A DNA stretch of 64,000 nucleotides from Rhodococcus sp. NBC_00297. Lineage in GTDB: Bacteria > Actinomycetota > Actinomycetes > Mycobacteriales > Mycobacteriaceae. Location: NCBI RefSeq assembly GCF_036173065.1, contig NZ_CP108041.1, positions 186,001-250,000 on the forward strand, given 5' to 3'. Under the pieces are notes generated by a model. That model was not told the DNA's origin and searched no databases. It saw nothing but the letters and a program-made list of their open reading frames with translations. Of the stretch, positions 52,510-62,058 are shown one piece after another (position 1 is the stretch's first letter; every line of letters begins with the position of its first letter). Both the position numbers and the translations under genes were made by a program.

Positions 52510-54315
52510 GTGCCCGCACCTGCCGACGACTCCGTGCCCTCCGCGCCGGTGACACCGACCGACGCCTCGGCGTCCCTCGCGGGCGGCACCGACGACGTGG
52601 TCACGGCGGGTGCGACGGAGCCGAGCCGCTCCGGTACGGCCGCGCGGATGCGGGCGACGGCCCGTCGAGCGACGCGTCGGGTGCTGGGGATCGAGGGGTC
52701 TCCGCGCAGCGACCGCGTCGCGTTTCTGCACGACAACGAGCCCGAGCGCCCCGAACTGAACGCCGCCGAGGTGCGCGATCTCACACGGATCCGCCGCTTC
52801 GGTGCCATCGGCGCCGCGATGATGGCCCTCGGTGCACTGGGCGCCGGCGCACAACCGGTTCTCCAGAACCCGGTGCAGGGTGTCCGCGTGCTCGGGCTCT
52901 TCGCTCGCGCGCTCCCCGCCGCACTCACCATCACGATGATCGGCACCGCCGTCGTGGTGCTCGCATGGCTGCTCCTCGGCCGCCTCGCCGTGGGATCTTT
53001 CGGCGCGCACTCGTCGCCGCGCCGGATGTCTCGCTCCCAGCTGGACCGCACGCTCGCGCTGTGGATCGTGCCGCTGTGCGTCGCGCCACCGATGTTCAGC
53101 AAGGACGTCTACTCGTACCTGGCGCAGAGCGAGATCACGGCCCGCGGACTCGATCCGTACGCCATCGGTCCGCAGGCGGCACTCGGCGTCGACCATGTGC
53201 TCACCAGGACCGTGCCGACCATCTGGCGCGACACCCCGGCGCCCTACGGACCGTTCTTCCTGTGGATCGGTCGGGGCATCACCGCGCTCACCGGTGACGA
53301 CATCGTCGCCGGGATCTTCCTGCATCGCATCGTCGCGCTGATCGGCGTCGCGCTCATCGTGTGGGCTCTCCCCCGCCTCGCCGCCCGGTGCGGAGTGTCC
53401 AGCGTGGCGGCGCTGTGGCTCGGTGCCGCCAATCCGCTCCTGCTCTTCCACCTCGTCGCCGGGATCCACAACGAGGCCGCAATGCTGGGCCTGATGCTCG
53501 CGGGGCTCGAACTCTCGTTCCGTGCGGTCGAGTCCGCGGCATCACTGCGGGGCCGTACCGGCGTGCTGCTGCTCGCCGGCGCGGCGGTCATCGCCCTGTC
53601 CGCGACGATCAAGATCCCGTCGGTGCTCGCGCTCGGATTCGTGGGCATGGCCCTGGCCCGTCGATGGGGTGGTCGGCCCCGCGACGTCGCCGCCGCCGCC
53701 GCCCTGCTCGGCGCGGTGACCGTCGCAGTAGTCCTGGGCGTCAGCGCCGCGAGCGGGCTCGGATTCGGCTGGCTGGACACCCTGGGCACGGCCAACGCCG
53801 TGCGCAGCTGGATGTCGTTGCCCACACTGCTCGGCCTCGCCACGGGAGGCGCCGGCGTCCTCCTCGGCATCGGCGACCACACCACTGCCGTGCTGTCACT
53901 CACCCGCCCGATCGCCTCCCTGGTGGCCGCGCTGATCATCGTGCGCATGCTGGTGTCGGTCCTGCTGGGTCGGCTCCACCCCATCGGAGCCCTCGGCGTG
54001 TCGCTCGGGGCACTCGTGCTGCTCTTCCCCGTGGTCCAGCCCTGGTACCTGCTGTGGGCCGTCACCCCGCTGGCCGCCTGGGCCACCCGACCGGCGTTCC
54101 GGGTGCCGGTGATCGTCTTCTCCGCGTTCGTCTCGCTGATCGTCATGCCGACCGGCGGTGAGGTCCAGCCCTTCGTCATCGTCCAGGCGGCGGTGGCGAC
54201 AGTCCTGACGATCGCCGTGCTGTACGCCTCGACGAGGCGACTGCTGCCCTGGCGGGCACGCGACGGGGCGGCGGCGCCGGACCGTCCGTCGGACGCCTAC
54301 GCTGGATCATCGTGA
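52510..54315 (+). CDS. mptB: Alpha-(1->6)-mannosyltransferase MptB (polyprenol-dependent GT-C)
   Basis: A 601-aa GT-C enzyme of the mannan core of lipomannan/lipoarabinomannan, using polyprenyl-phosphomannose outside the membrane. Residues about 1-90 are cytoplasmic. About 12 or 13 membrane segments follow, starting with FGAIGAAMMALGALGAGAQP. The first periplasmic loop contains FSKDVYSYLAQSEITARGLDPY-type sequence (seen as DVYSYLAQSEITARG then LDPY), the putative catalytic-Asp region. The C-terminal TTRSTRRLLP-like tail (STRRLLPWRARDG) is basic. The promoter boxes put the start at GTG 52510 rather than 52477. It is equivalent to Rv1459c and overlaps the ABC ATPase gene (GTGA). Confidence 0.9.
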   Translation: MPAPADDSVPSAPVTPTDASASLAGGTDDVVTAGATEPSRSGTAARMRATARRATRRVLGIEGSPRSDRVAFLHDNEPERPELNAAEVRDLTRIRRFGAIGAAMMALGALGAGAQPVLQNPVQGVRVLGLFARALPAALTITMIGTAVVVLAWLLLGRLAVGSFGAHSSPRRMSRSQLDRTLALWIVPLCVAPPMFSKDVYSYLAQSEITARGLDPYAIGPQAALGVDHVLTRTVPTIWRDTPAPYGPFFLWIGRGITALTGDDIVAGIFLHRIVALIGVALIVWALPRLAARCGVSSVAALWLGAANPLLLFHLVAGIHNEAAMLGLMLAGLELSFRAVESAASLRGRTGVLLLAGAAVIALSATIKIPSVLALGFVGMALARRWGGRPRDVAAAAALLGAVTVAVVLGVSAASGLGFGWLDTLGTANAVRSWMSLPTLLGLATGGAGVLLGIGDHTTAVLSLTRPIASLVAALIIVRMLVSVLLGRLHPIGALGVSLGALVLLFPVVQPWYLLWAVTPLAAWATRPAFRVPVIVFSAFVSLIVMPTGGEVQPFVIVQAAVATVLTIAVLYASTRRLLPWRARDGAAAPDRPSDAYAGSS

Positions 54316-55286
54316 CCGCCCGACCTGTCCCTCCGCCCACGGCGTCCGATGCCGGGACGCCGACGGACTCTCCGGCGGTGTCGCTCCGCGGTGTGGTCAA
54401 GCACTTCGGTGACGTCGCGGCCGTCGACGGACTCGACATCGAGCTGCAGCGCGGCCGGGTGCTCGCACTCCTCGGTCCCAACGGGGCCGGCAAGACCACC
54501 ACCGTCGAGATGTGCGAGGGCTTCCACACGCCCGACTCCGGTGAGGTCCGCGTCCTGGGGCTCGATCCCATCGTCGACTCCGACCGTCTCAAGCCGCGGA
54601 TCGGGGTCATGCTCCAGGGCGGCGGCGCCTACCCCGGCTCGCGTGCGGGCGAGATGCTCGACCTCGTCGCCGCGTACTCGGCCGACCCGCTCGATCCCGC
54701 GTGGCTCCTCGGACAGTTGGGGCTCACCGATGCCGTCCGCACGCCGTACCGACGACTCTCCGGCGGTCAGCAACAACGCCTCTCGCTGGCCTGTGCGCTG
54801 GTCGGCCGCCCCGAGCTCGTGTTCCTCGACGAGCCGACCGCCGGGCTCGACGCACAGGCCCGGCTCCTCGTGTGGGACCTCGTCGAGGCGCTGCGGCGCG
54901 ACGGCGTGAGCATCCTGCTGACCACCCACCTCATGGACGAGGCCGAGCACCTCGCGGACGACCTCGTGATCATCGACCACGGCCAGGTCGTCGCCTCGGG
55001 GACGCCCACCGAGCTCACCCGTCGGGGCGCCGAGGGCCAGTTGCGCTTCTCCGCACCCTCCGGTCTCGACCTGTCGTTGCTGCAGATGGTGCTGCCCGAG
55101 GGGTTCGATCCGGTCGAGAGTTCGCCGGGCTCGTATCTGCTCGAGGGGACCATCGACCCCCAGGTGCTCGCGACGGTGACCTCGTGGTGTGCTCGACTGA
55201 ACGTGCTGGCCACCGATCTCCGTGTGGAGCAGCGCAGCCTCGAGGACGTCTTCCTCGACCTCACGGGGCGGGAACTGAGAGGGTGA
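54312..55286 (+). CDS. ABC transporter ATP-binding protein (Rv1458c-like)
   Basis: A 324-aa ATPase of a DrrA/NodI-type exporter. LLGPNGAGKTTTVEMCEGF (Walker A), LSGGQQQRLSLACALVGRP (signature), LVFLDEPTAGLDA (Walker B) and LTTHLMDEAEHLADD (switch His) are complete. The C-terminal 100 residues are the family's regulatory extension, ending RSLEDVFLDLTGRELRG. GTG 54312 overlaps the mptB stop; its own stop overlaps the permease start. Substrate unknown; a lipid or drug exporter is the family norm. Confidence 0.93.
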   Translation: MTARPVPPPTASDAGTPTDSPAVSLRGVVKHFGDVAAVDGLDIELQRGRVLALLGPNGAGKTTTVEMCEGFHTPDSGEVRVLGLDPIVDSDRLKPRIGVMLQGGGAYPGSRAGEMLDLVAAYSADPLDPAWLLGQLGLTDAVRTPYRRLSGGQQQRLSLACALVGRPELVFLDEPTAGLDAQARLLVWDLVEALRRDGVSILLTTHLMDEAEHLADDLVIIDHGQVVASGTPTELTRRGAEGQLRFSAPSGLDLSLLQMVLPEGFDPVESSPGSYLLEGTIDPQVLATVTSWCARLNVLATDLRVEQRSLEDVFLDLTGRELRG

Positions 55287-56083
55287 GCGTGACATCACGG
55301 TCCGAACGTGCGTCCGACCGATTCGCACCGGGGACGTTCACACCGGATCCCCGGCCCGCACCGCGCCGCCGCATGCTGCTGGCGCAGAGCCGCCTCGAAC
55401 TACTCCTGCTCTTGCGCAACGGTGAGCAGCTGCTGCTGACGATGTTCATCCCGGTGACGTTGCTCATCGGCCTCACGCTGCTGCCGTTCGGCGACTTCGG
55501 CACCGAGCGCGTCGGCACCGTCGTACCCGCCGTGATGACCGTCGCGGTGATGTCGACCGCGTTCACCGGCCAGGCCATCGCCGTCGGCTTCGACCGGCGC
55601 TACGGCGCTCTCAAGAGACTCGGCGCCACCGCTCTGCCGAAGTGGGGCGCGATCGCCGGGAAGTCGATCGCCGTCCTCCTCGTGGTCGTGCTGCAGTCGG
55701 TACTGCTCGGCGCCATCGGCCTCGCCCTCGGGTGGCGTCCGACTCCCGGCGGACTCGTGCTGGGCGCGCTGGTGATCGCTCTGGGCACCGTCACCTTCGC
55801 CACGATGGGCCTCCTGCTCGGCGGGACGCTGCGGGCCGAGATCGTGCTCGCCCTCGCCAACATCGCGTGGTTCGTGATGCTAGGAATCGGCAGCGTGGTG
55901 TTCGCGAACGAGGCACTTCCCGGCGGCGTCCGCATGATCGCGCGACTGATCCCGTCGGGCGCGATGGCGGAGACGCTCGAGCAGGCCGTCGTGGGACGAG
56001 CCGATCTGTTCGGCATCCTGGTCCTCGTCGTGTGGGCGGCGATCTGCGGCTTCTGGGCGACCCGCAAGTTCTCGTTCACCTGA
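55283..56083 (+). CDS. ABC-2 type transporter permease (Rv1457c-like)
   Basis: A 266-aa membrane protein of the ABC-2 (DrrB) class, partner of the preceding ATPase. It starts at GTG 55283 (GTGA overlap). The N-terminal 40 residues are cytoplasmic. Six hydrophobic segments follow: LLLTMFIPVTLLIGLTLLPF, VPAVMTVAVMSTAFTGQAIA, the pair VLLVVVLQSVLLGAIGLALG and LGALVIALGTVTFATMGLLLGG, LALANIAWFVMLGIGSVVF, and LFGILVLVVWAAICGFW. It ends RKFSFT; a three-copy 21-bp repeat, open in another frame, follows the stop at once. Confidence 0.9.
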   Translation: MSVTSRSERASDRFAPGTFTPDPRPAPRRRMLLAQSRLELLLLLRNGEQLLLTMFIPVTLLIGLTLLPFGDFGTERVGTVVPAVMTVAVMSTAFTGQAIAVGFDRRYGALKRLGATALPKWGAIAGKSIAVLLVVVLQSVLLGAIGLALGWRPTPGGLVLGALVIALGTVTFATMGLLLGGTLRAEIVLALANIAWFVMLGIGSVVFANEALPGGVRMIARLIPSGAMAETLEQAVVGRADLFGILVLVVWAAICGFWATRKFSFT

Positions 56084-56085
56084 CA

Positions 56086-56148
56086 CCGAAGCCGCAGTCC
56101 GACCACCCGAAGCCGCAGGCCGACTACCCCGGGCCGCAGGCCAACTAC
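56086..56148 (+). repeat. Three tandem 21-bp repeats after the permease stop
   Basis: Units at 56086-56106, 56107-56127 and 56128-56148. Read in the frame one base off the permease, they encode PKPQSDH, PKPQADY and PGPQANY, then AA and a TAG at 56155. The 21-bp period, matching codon wobble and a stop codon suggest former or alternative coding sequence rather than random spacer. Confidence 0.75.
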
Positions 56149-56180
56149 GCAGCGTAGGAGATGCCGTCTACCATCGACGT

Positions 56181-57164
56181 GTGCTCTCCCGTGCGTACTT
56201 CTCCGTGGTCGACCGCCTCCCGGTCCCCTCCGTTCGCGTCCAGCGAATCATCGCGTTCGTCGTGATCCTGACGCAGGGCGGTATCTCGGTGACGGGCGCC
56301 GTGGTCCGGGTGACGGGCTCCGGGCTCGGGTGCCCCACGTGGCCGCAGTGTTTCCCCGGCAGCTTCACGCCCGTCGGCGTGTCCGAGGTGCCCGTCCTGC
56401 ACCAGGCGGTCGAGTTCGGCAACCGCATGCTCACCTTCGCCGTGGTCCTCACCGCGGCTGCCATCGTACTGGCGGTGACACGGGCACGGCGCCGCCGCGA
56501 GGTGGTCGTCTACGCGTGGCTCATGCCTGCGGGCACGGTGCTGCAGGCCGGCGTCGGCGGCATCACGGTGCTCACCGGGCTGCTGTGGTGGACCGTGGCG
56601 GTGCACCTCGTGATCTCGATGCTGATGGTCTGGCTCGCGACGTTGCTGTTCCACAAGATCGGTGAGAAGGACGAGGGCGTCTCGGTACCCGCCGTGCCCG
56701 CGCCGCTGCGGTGGTTGACCGTGCTGTCTGCGGTCCTTCTCGCCGGAGTTCTGGTGGCGGGCACCATGGTCACCGGCGCGGGACCGCATGCCGGTGACGC
56801 GGACGTGGCTCGGCTCGAGGTGGAGATCGTCACGCTGGTGCACCTGCACGCCGAACTTCTGGTGGGGTACCTGGCGCTGCTGGTGGGGCTCACGTTCGCC
56901 GTCTACGCCGTCAGTCCGTCCGGAGCCTCGGCCATCAAGAAGCGTCTGCAGGTGGTCATCGCGATCGTCGTCGCCCAGGCGTGCGTCGGCATCGTCCAGT
57001 ACTTCACCGACGTCCCTGCGGCCCTCGTGGCCGTCCACGTCGCCGGTGCTGCCGCGGCCACGGCCGCCACGGCCGCTCTCTGGGTGTCTCTGCGGGAGCG
57101 GGAGACCGTGCCGGCAGCCGAGGACACCGACGTGACCTCGCCGCGGCTGGCCCGCGCGGACTGA
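56181..57164 (+). CDS. ctaA: Heme A synthase CtaA (COX15)
   Basis: A 327-aa, eight-helix membrane enzyme oxidising the C8 methyl of heme O to the formyl group of heme A. Heme-ligand histidines are in VLHQAVEFGNRML, WWTVAVHLVIS, VHLHAELLVGYLALL and LVAVHVAGAAA. The Cys pair GCPTWPQCFPG in the first extracytoplasmic loop is that of the Bacillus/actinobacterial type. The start is GTG 56181; the end is a short acidic tail. It is equivalent to Rv1456c and follows the ABC exporter by 97 bp. Confidence 0.95.
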   Translation: MLSRAYFSVVDRLPVPSVRVQRIIAFVVILTQGGISVTGAVVRVTGSGLGCPTWPQCFPGSFTPVGVSEVPVLHQAVEFGNRMLTFAVVLTAAAIVLAVTRARRRREVVVYAWLMPAGTVLQAGVGGITVLTGLLWWTVAVHLVISMLMVWLATLLFHKIGEKDEGVSVPAVPAPLRWLTVLSAVLLAGVLVAGTMVTGAGPHAGDADVARLEVEIVTLVHLHAELLVGYLALLVGLTFAVYAVSPSGASAIKKRLQVVIAIVVAQACVGIVQYFTDVPAALVAVHVAGAAAATAATAALWVSLRERETVPAAEDTDVTSPRLARAD

Positions 57165-57174
57165 TCGGACGCGG

Positions 57175-57555
57175 TCAGAGACCGTTGCGCGCCTTCGGGA
57201 AACGCGACTGACGCGCCACCCATCCCGCCATCTGCGCGAAGTGACCCTTGCGCGGGGTGACGATGCTCGTCAGCTCGCGGTCCCAGTCACCGAGGGTCAC
57301 GGAGTCGAGCGAGTCCACCACCGCGTGCGCGATGCGGAGATTGCCGGCGACCCGGTCCCCCAGGATCCCGTCGGCACCGACCAGGGTCATGCGGACACCG
57401 GCGCGGCCGAGCGGCTGCAACACCACCGTCGCGGACCCGCCGTGCGCTGCGACGAACGACTCGATCGAGGACACCAGGTTCGACGGCGGGGCCGCCGTCT
57501 CGGTGCTCTGCCCGGAGTCACCCTTGGGTGCGTTCTCGATGCTCTCGGTGCTCAT
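57175..57555 (-). CDS. Conserved hypothetical protein (Rv1455-like)
   Basis: A 126-aa soluble protein starting at ATG 57555. The first 25 residues are low complexity; the core NLVSSIESFVAAHGGSATVVLQ and AGVRMTLVGADGILGDRV give an alpha/beta fold, ending in a basic WVARQSRFPKARNGL. No domain with known function was recognised. The antiparallel position between ctaA and qor is that of Rv1455. It is convergent with ctaA (10 bp) and divergent from qor (105 bp). Confidence 0.75.
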   Translation of the reverse strand: MSTESIENAPKGDSGQSTETAAPPSNLVSSIESFVAAHGGSATVVLQPLGRAGVRMTLVGADGILGDRVAGNLRIAHAVVDSLDSVTLGDWDRELTSIVTPRKGHFAQMAGWVARQSRFPKARNGL

Positions 57556-57660
57556 GATCGTGAGAATACCCGGTCCGTCCCACGCGTCCCTACTGGCCGG
57601 TAACTCAGCGGTGGGTCCGTCCCGCCCCCGCTGTCGCGGGCGCGGTGGCAGACTTTTCCC

Positions 57661-58626
57661 ATGCGCGCTGTACTCGTGACCAGAACCGGCGGACCCGACG
57701 TCCTCGACGTGACCGACGTCCCCGATCCGGTACCCGGCCCGGCCGATCTCCTGGTCCGGGTCCAGGCCTCCGGGATCAACTACATCGACACGTACTTCCG
57801 CAGCGGGTCCTACCCGCGGGAGCTGCCGTACGTCCCGGGCGACGAGGGCACCGGCGTCGTCGAGCAGGTGGGCTCGGAGGTGTCCGGGTTCTCGGTCGGC
57901 GACCGCGTCGCATGGGCCGCAGCGCCCGGGAGCTACGCCGAACTCGTGCGGGTCCCGGCCGCCTCTGCCATCGCGGTGCCGGCGGGTGTGGATCCCCCTC
58001 AGGCGGCATCCGTGCTGCTCCAGGGCATGACGGCGCACTATCTGATCGAGTCGACGTACCCCGTGCGGTCCGGCGACGTGGTGCTGGTGCATGCCGGCGC
58101 GGGCGGAGTCGGGCTGATTCTCACGCAGCTCGTCACGGCGAAGGGCGCGACGGTGATCACCACCGTGTCCACCGACGAGAAGGAGGCGTTGTCGCGCGAA
58201 GCAGGCGCGACTCACGTTCTCCGCTACGACGACGACATCCCGTCACGCGTGCGCGACATCACCGACGGTGTCGGCGTCGCGGCGGTGTACGACGGCGTCG
58301 GTGCCTCGACGTTCGACGCGAGCCTCGAGAGCGTGCGCATCCGCGGGACAGTGGCCCTCTTCGGTGCCGCGAGCGGGCCGGTACCGCCGGTGGACCCGCA
58401 GCGCCTCAACAAGGCCGGCTCGGTGTTCCTGACCCGCCCCACCCTCGCGCATCACATCCGCGACCGGGCAGAGCTGGAATGGCGCGGCGGAGACGTGGTG
58501 CGCGCGCTGGCGGACGGAACCCTGACGGTCCGAGTCGAGCATCGCTATCCGCTCGAGCAGGCCCGGCAGGCGCACATCGACCTGGAGAGCCGGCGGACGG
58601 CGGGATCGATCGTGCTGGAACCCTGA
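57661..58626 (+). CDS. qor: NADPH:quinone oxidoreductase (zeta-crystallin-type MDR)
   Basis: A 321-aa zinc-free medium-chain reductase. VQASGINYIDTYFRSGSYP, DEGTGVVEQVGSEVSGF, the quinone-oxidoreductase signature around QGMTAHYLIESTYPV and VLVHAGAGGVGLILTQLV, and the C-terminal GSIVLEP are present. It reduces quinones or alkenals with NADPH. It starts at ATG 57661 and is equivalent to Rv1454c. It is convergent with ctaB (13 bp). Confidence 0.94.
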   Translation: MRAVLVTRTGGPDVLDVTDVPDPVPGPADLLVRVQASGINYIDTYFRSGSYPRELPYVPGDEGTGVVEQVGSEVSGFSVGDRVAWAAAPGSYAELVRVPAASAIAVPAGVDPPQAASVLLQGMTAHYLIESTYPVRSGDVVLVHAGAGGVGLILTQLVTAKGATVITTVSTDEKEALSREAGATHVLRYDDDIPSRVRDITDGVGVAAVYDGVGASTFDASLESVRIRGTVALFGAASGPVPPVDPQRLNKAGSVFLTRPTLAHHIRDRAELEWRGGDVVRALADGTLTVRVEHRYPLEQARQAHIDLESRRTAGSIVLEP

Positions 58627-58639
58627 CGCGGAGCGGATG

Positions 58640-59623
58640 TCAGGAGAAGAAGTCGGAGACCGTGGACATCCCGAGCACGGAGTCGACGGCGAGACCGATG
58701 AAGACGACCGCGAGGTAGTTGTTCGACTGCAGGAACAGGCGCAGCGGCTTTACGGCCTCGCCGCGTCGCACGCCCGAGTAGAGCTGGTGCGCCATGAGGA
58801 GGAACCAGGCACCCGCCGCCAGGGCGACCGCGGCATAGACGACACCGGCCGCCGGGATCAGCGCAGCCGTGGCCGCAACCGTCGCCCAGGTGTAGAGGAC
58901 GATCTGCCGGGTGACGACCTGTTCGGTGGCGACGACGGGCAGCATGGGCACGCCCGCCGCCTTGTAGTCGTCCTTGTAGCGCATGGCCAGGGCCCACGTG
59001 TGGGGCGGAGTCCAGAAGAAGATGACGAGGAACAGGACGATCGCCTGCCACCCGACGGTCCCGGTCACGGCGGACCATCCGACGAGTGCGGGCATGCATC
59101 CCGCGGCACCGCCCCAGACCACGTTCTGCGAGGTCCGGCGCTTGAGCACCATCGTGTAGACGAGGACGTAGAACAGAATCGTCGCGACGACCAGGATCCC
59201 ACTGAGGAGGTTCGCCGCCCACCAGAGCCAGAGGAAGGATCCGACTCCGAGGAGCGCGCCGAAGACGAAGGCGTGCGACGTCGGCACGGCCTCGCGGGCC
59301 AGGGGCCGCCGCGCGGTGCGCTTCATGACCTTGTCGATGTCCGCGTCGACGACGCAGTTCAGCGTGTTGGCGCTGGCGGCACCCATCCACCCGCCGAACA
59401 GTGTGGCGAACAACAGCGGGAGGTTCACCGTGCCGCGGTCCGCGAGAAGCATCGTGGGGATGGTCGCGACCAGGAGGAGTTCGATCACGCGCGGTTTCGT
59501 CAGCGCGATGTAGGCGGCGGGTTTGGCCGTCAGCCGGCCGAGTCTCGACGTGGGAGCGGTCGACACGTCCCGGGTCGGACTGTCGGTGAACCCGTGTCCG
59601 CTCGGGCTCTGCCGCATACCCAC
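58640..59623 (-). CDS. ctaB: Protoheme IX farnesyltransferase (heme O synthase) CtaB
   Basis: A 327-aa UbiA-family enzyme adding farnesyl to heme b to give heme O, substrate of CtaA. The Asp-rich motifs are [19 protein letters not shown] and the second loop [16 protein letters not shown], with about nine membrane segments from [13 protein letters not shown] on. GTG 59623 follows GAGGGAG at the right distance; ATG 59617 and an upstream frame to 59722 are less likely. It is divergent from tkt across about 330 bp. Confidence 0.95.
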   Translation of the reverse strand: MGMRQSPSGHGFTDSPTRDVSTAPTSRLGRLTAKPAAYIALTKPRVIELLLVATIPTMLLADRGTVNLPLLFATLFGGWMGAASANTLNCVVDADIDKVMKRTARRPLAREAVPTSHAFVFGALLGVGSFLWLWWAANLLSGILVVATILFYVLVYTMVLKRRTSQNVVWGGAAGCMPALVGWSAVTGTVGWQAIVLFLVIFFWTPPHTWALAMRYKDDYKAAGVPMLPVVATEQVVTRQIVLYTWATVAATAALIPAAGVVYAAVALAAGAWFLLMAHQLYSGVRRGEAVKPLRLFLQSNNYLAVVFIGLAVDSVLGMSTVSDFFS

Positions 59624-59954
59624 TCGAATCTCCCTCTCGCACCGTCCGCTCCACCACCCGGCCCAGTTACCGAGCGGAATGGTGCTACTACAAGCGATGG
59701 TAGACGCCGCCTGTGTCATCACCCCAATCGGCGGGTAGTCGAATGGTTCGGGCGTCGTGTGACGGATCGGCGGCGGACCACCCGTCGCGGAACCAGCGAG
59801 GCGTCCCGGACGGAACTAGGCTCGACCGTGAACCGGGTATCCCCGACCGACCCGCCGGGGAACTAGGCTCATCACGCGCGGAGCGGCGACGAGTGCGCCG
59901 CGTCCGTGCACTACTGGCCACCCCCACCCCGACAGTGTCAGGAGATCTCCACCC
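59624..59954. promoter_or_regulatory. ctaB / tkt divergent region with a 12-bp direct repeat
   Basis: A 331-bp noncoding region. The sequence GGAACTAGGCTC occurs twice on the plus strand, at 59812-59823 and 59859-59870 (47 bp apart). Each holds TAGGCT, a possible -10 box, so they may be two tkt promoters or regulator sites; matching -35 boxes were not evident. AGGAGAT at 59940-59946 is the tkt ribosome binding site. Nothing else was recognised. Confidence 0.4.
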
Positions 59955-62054
59955 GTGTCGATCACAGACGACATCACCGTTCTCACCAGCGCTCACCATC
60001 CGAGCGACTGGACCGATCTGGACACACGGGCGGTGGACACTGTGCGTGTTCTCGCTGCCGACGCGGTGCAGAAGGTCGGCAACGGCCACCCCGGAACCGC
60101 CATGAGCCTCGCTCCCCTGGCGTACTCGCTCTTCCAGCGCACGATGCGCCACGATCCCACGGACACCACGTGGATCGGCCGCGATCGCTTCGTGCTCTCG
60201 TGCGGCCACTCGAGCCTCACGCTGTACATCCAGCTCTACCTGGGCGGCTTCGGCCTCGAGCTCGCCGATCTCGAGGCGCTGCGCACGTTCAAGTCGAAGA
60301 CTCCCGGCCACCCGGAGTTCCGCCACACCAAGGGCGTCGAGATCACCACCGGCCCGCTCGGTCAGGGCCTGGCCTCGGCCGTCGGCATGGCCATGGCGTC
60401 GCGCCGTGAGCGTGGACTCTTCGATCCCGAGCCCGCATGGGGCGACAGCCCGTTCGATCACTACGTCTACGTCATCGCGTCCGACGGCGACATCGAGGAG
60501 GGCATCACCTCCGAGGCGTCCTCACTCGCCGGCACGCAGCAGCTCGGCAACCTGATCCTGTTCTACGACGACAACAAGATCTCCATCGAGCACTCCACCG
60601 ACATCGCGCTGTCCGAGGACACCGCCAAGCGCTACGAGGCGTACGGCTGGCACGTGCAGGTCGTGGAGGGCGGCGAGAACGTCACCGCCATCGAGGAGGC
60701 GGTCGAGGCGGCCAAGGCCGTCACCGACAAGCCCTCGATCATCGTGCTGCGCACCATCATCGGCTTCCCGGCCCCCACGATGATGAACACCGGTGCCGTC
60801 CACGGTGCCGCTCTGGGTGACGACGAGGTCGCCGCCGTGAAGAAGGCGCTCGGCTTCGATCCCGAGAAGACGTTCGAGGTCACCGACGAGGTCATCGAGC
60901 ACACCCGCGGCCTGCAGGCGCGTGGCCGCGCGGCGCACGAGGCGTGGAGCAAGGACTTCGACGCGTGGAGCGAGCGCGAGCCCGACCGTCGCCGCCTGCT
61001 GGACCGTCTGACCGAGGGCACGCTGCCCGACGGATGGACCGACGTCCTCCCCACCTGGGAGCCGGGCGGCAAGGCCATCGCGACGCGCGCCGCGTCCGGT
61101 GAGGTCCTCAGTGCCGTCGGCCCGGTCCTGCCGGAGCTGTGGGGCGGCTCCGCCGACCTCGCCGGCAGCAACAACACCACCATGAAGGGCGCCAAGTCCT
61201 TCGGCCCGACGTCGATCTCCACCGACGACTGGGACGCCGAGCCCTACGGCCGCACGCTGCACTTCGGTATCCGCGAGCACGCGATGGGCGCGATCCTGTC
61301 CGGCATCGTCATGCACGGACCGACGCGTGCGTACGGCGGCACCTTCATGCAGTTCAGTGACTACATGCGTCCCGCGGTGCGCCTCGCGTCCCTCATGGAC
61401 ATCGATCCCATCTACGTCTGGACCCACGACTCCGTCGGTCTCGGCGAGGACGGCCCGACGCACCAGCCGGTCGAACACCTCGCGGCGCTGCGCGCGATCC
61501 CGAACCTCTCTGTCGTGCGCCCCGGCGATGCGAACGAGACCGCCCACGCCTGGCGCGCGGTGCTCGCGCGCTCGTCGAGCAGCGGACCCGTCGGCCTCGC
61601 GCTCACCCGTCAGGGCATCCCGATTCTCGACGGCACCAGCTACGAGGGTGTCTCCAAGGGCGGGTACGTCCTGGTCGAGTCGTCCAAGGCCGCACCCGAC
61701 GTGATCATCGTCGCGACCGGTTCCGAGGTGCAGTACGCCGTGGAGGCACAGAAGCTTCTCGAGGCGCAGGACATCGCGGCGCGCGTCGTCTCGATGCCGT
61801 GTGTCGAGTGGTTCGAGAGCCAGGACCAGAACTACCGCGACCAGGTCCTTCCGCCCACCGTGAAGGCCCGTGTCTCCATCGAGGCCGGCATCGCGATGCC
61901 CTGGTACAAGATCGTCGGCGGCTTCGGCGAGATCATCTCGCTCGAGCACTTCGGCGAGTCCGCGGACGCGGCGACGCTCTTCCGCGAGTACGGCTTCACG
62001 GCCGAGGCCGTCGTGGCCGCAGCTCAGCGCTCCATCACCAACGTGAAGGGATGA
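59955..62054 (+). CDS. tkt: Transketolase
   Basis: A 699-aa thiamine-diphosphate enzyme of the non-oxidative pentose phosphate pathway. [18 protein letters not shown] is the opening; the TPP/Mg site is in [19 protein letters not shown] with [11 protein letters not shown]; the second-domain glutamate region is [35 protein letters not shown] completes it. The start is GTG 59955 with AGGAGAT upstream. It heads a tkt-tal-zwf operon; tal starts 4 bp after its stop. Equivalent to Rv1449c. Confidence 0.98.
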   Translation: MSITDDITVLTSAHHPSDWTDLDTRAVDTVRVLAADAVQKVGNGHPGTAMSLAPLAYSLFQRTMRHDPTDTTWIGRDRFVLSCGHSSLTLYIQLYLGGFGLELADLEALRTFKSKTPGHPEFRHTKGVEITTGPLGQGLASAVGMAMASRRERGLFDPEPAWGDSPFDHYVYVIASDGDIEEGITSEASSLAGTQQLGNLILFYDDNKISIEHSTDIALSEDTAKRYEAYGWHVQVVEGGENVTAIEEAVEAAKAVTDKPSIIVLRTIIGFPAPTMMNTGAVHGAALGDDEVAAVKKALGFDPEKTFEVTDEVIEHTRGLQARGRAAHEAWSKDFDAWSEREPDRRRLLDRLTEGTLPDGWTDVLPTWEPGGKAIATRAASGEVLSAVGPVLPELWGGSADLAGSNNTTMKGAKSFGPTSISTDDWDAEPYGRTLHFGIREHAMGAILSGIVMHGPTRAYGGTFMQFSDYMRPAVRLASLMDIDPIYVWTHDSVGLGEDGPTHQPVEHLAALRAIPNLSVVRPGDANETAHAWRAVLARSSSSGPVGLALTRQGIPILDGTSYEGVSKGGYVLVESSKAAPDVIIVATGSEVQYAVEAQKLLEAQDIAARVVSMPCVEWFESQDQNYRDQVLPPTVKARVSIEAGIAMPWYKIVGGFGEIISLEHFGESADAATLFREYGFTAEAVVAAAQRSITNVKG

Positions 62055-62058
62055 CAGC

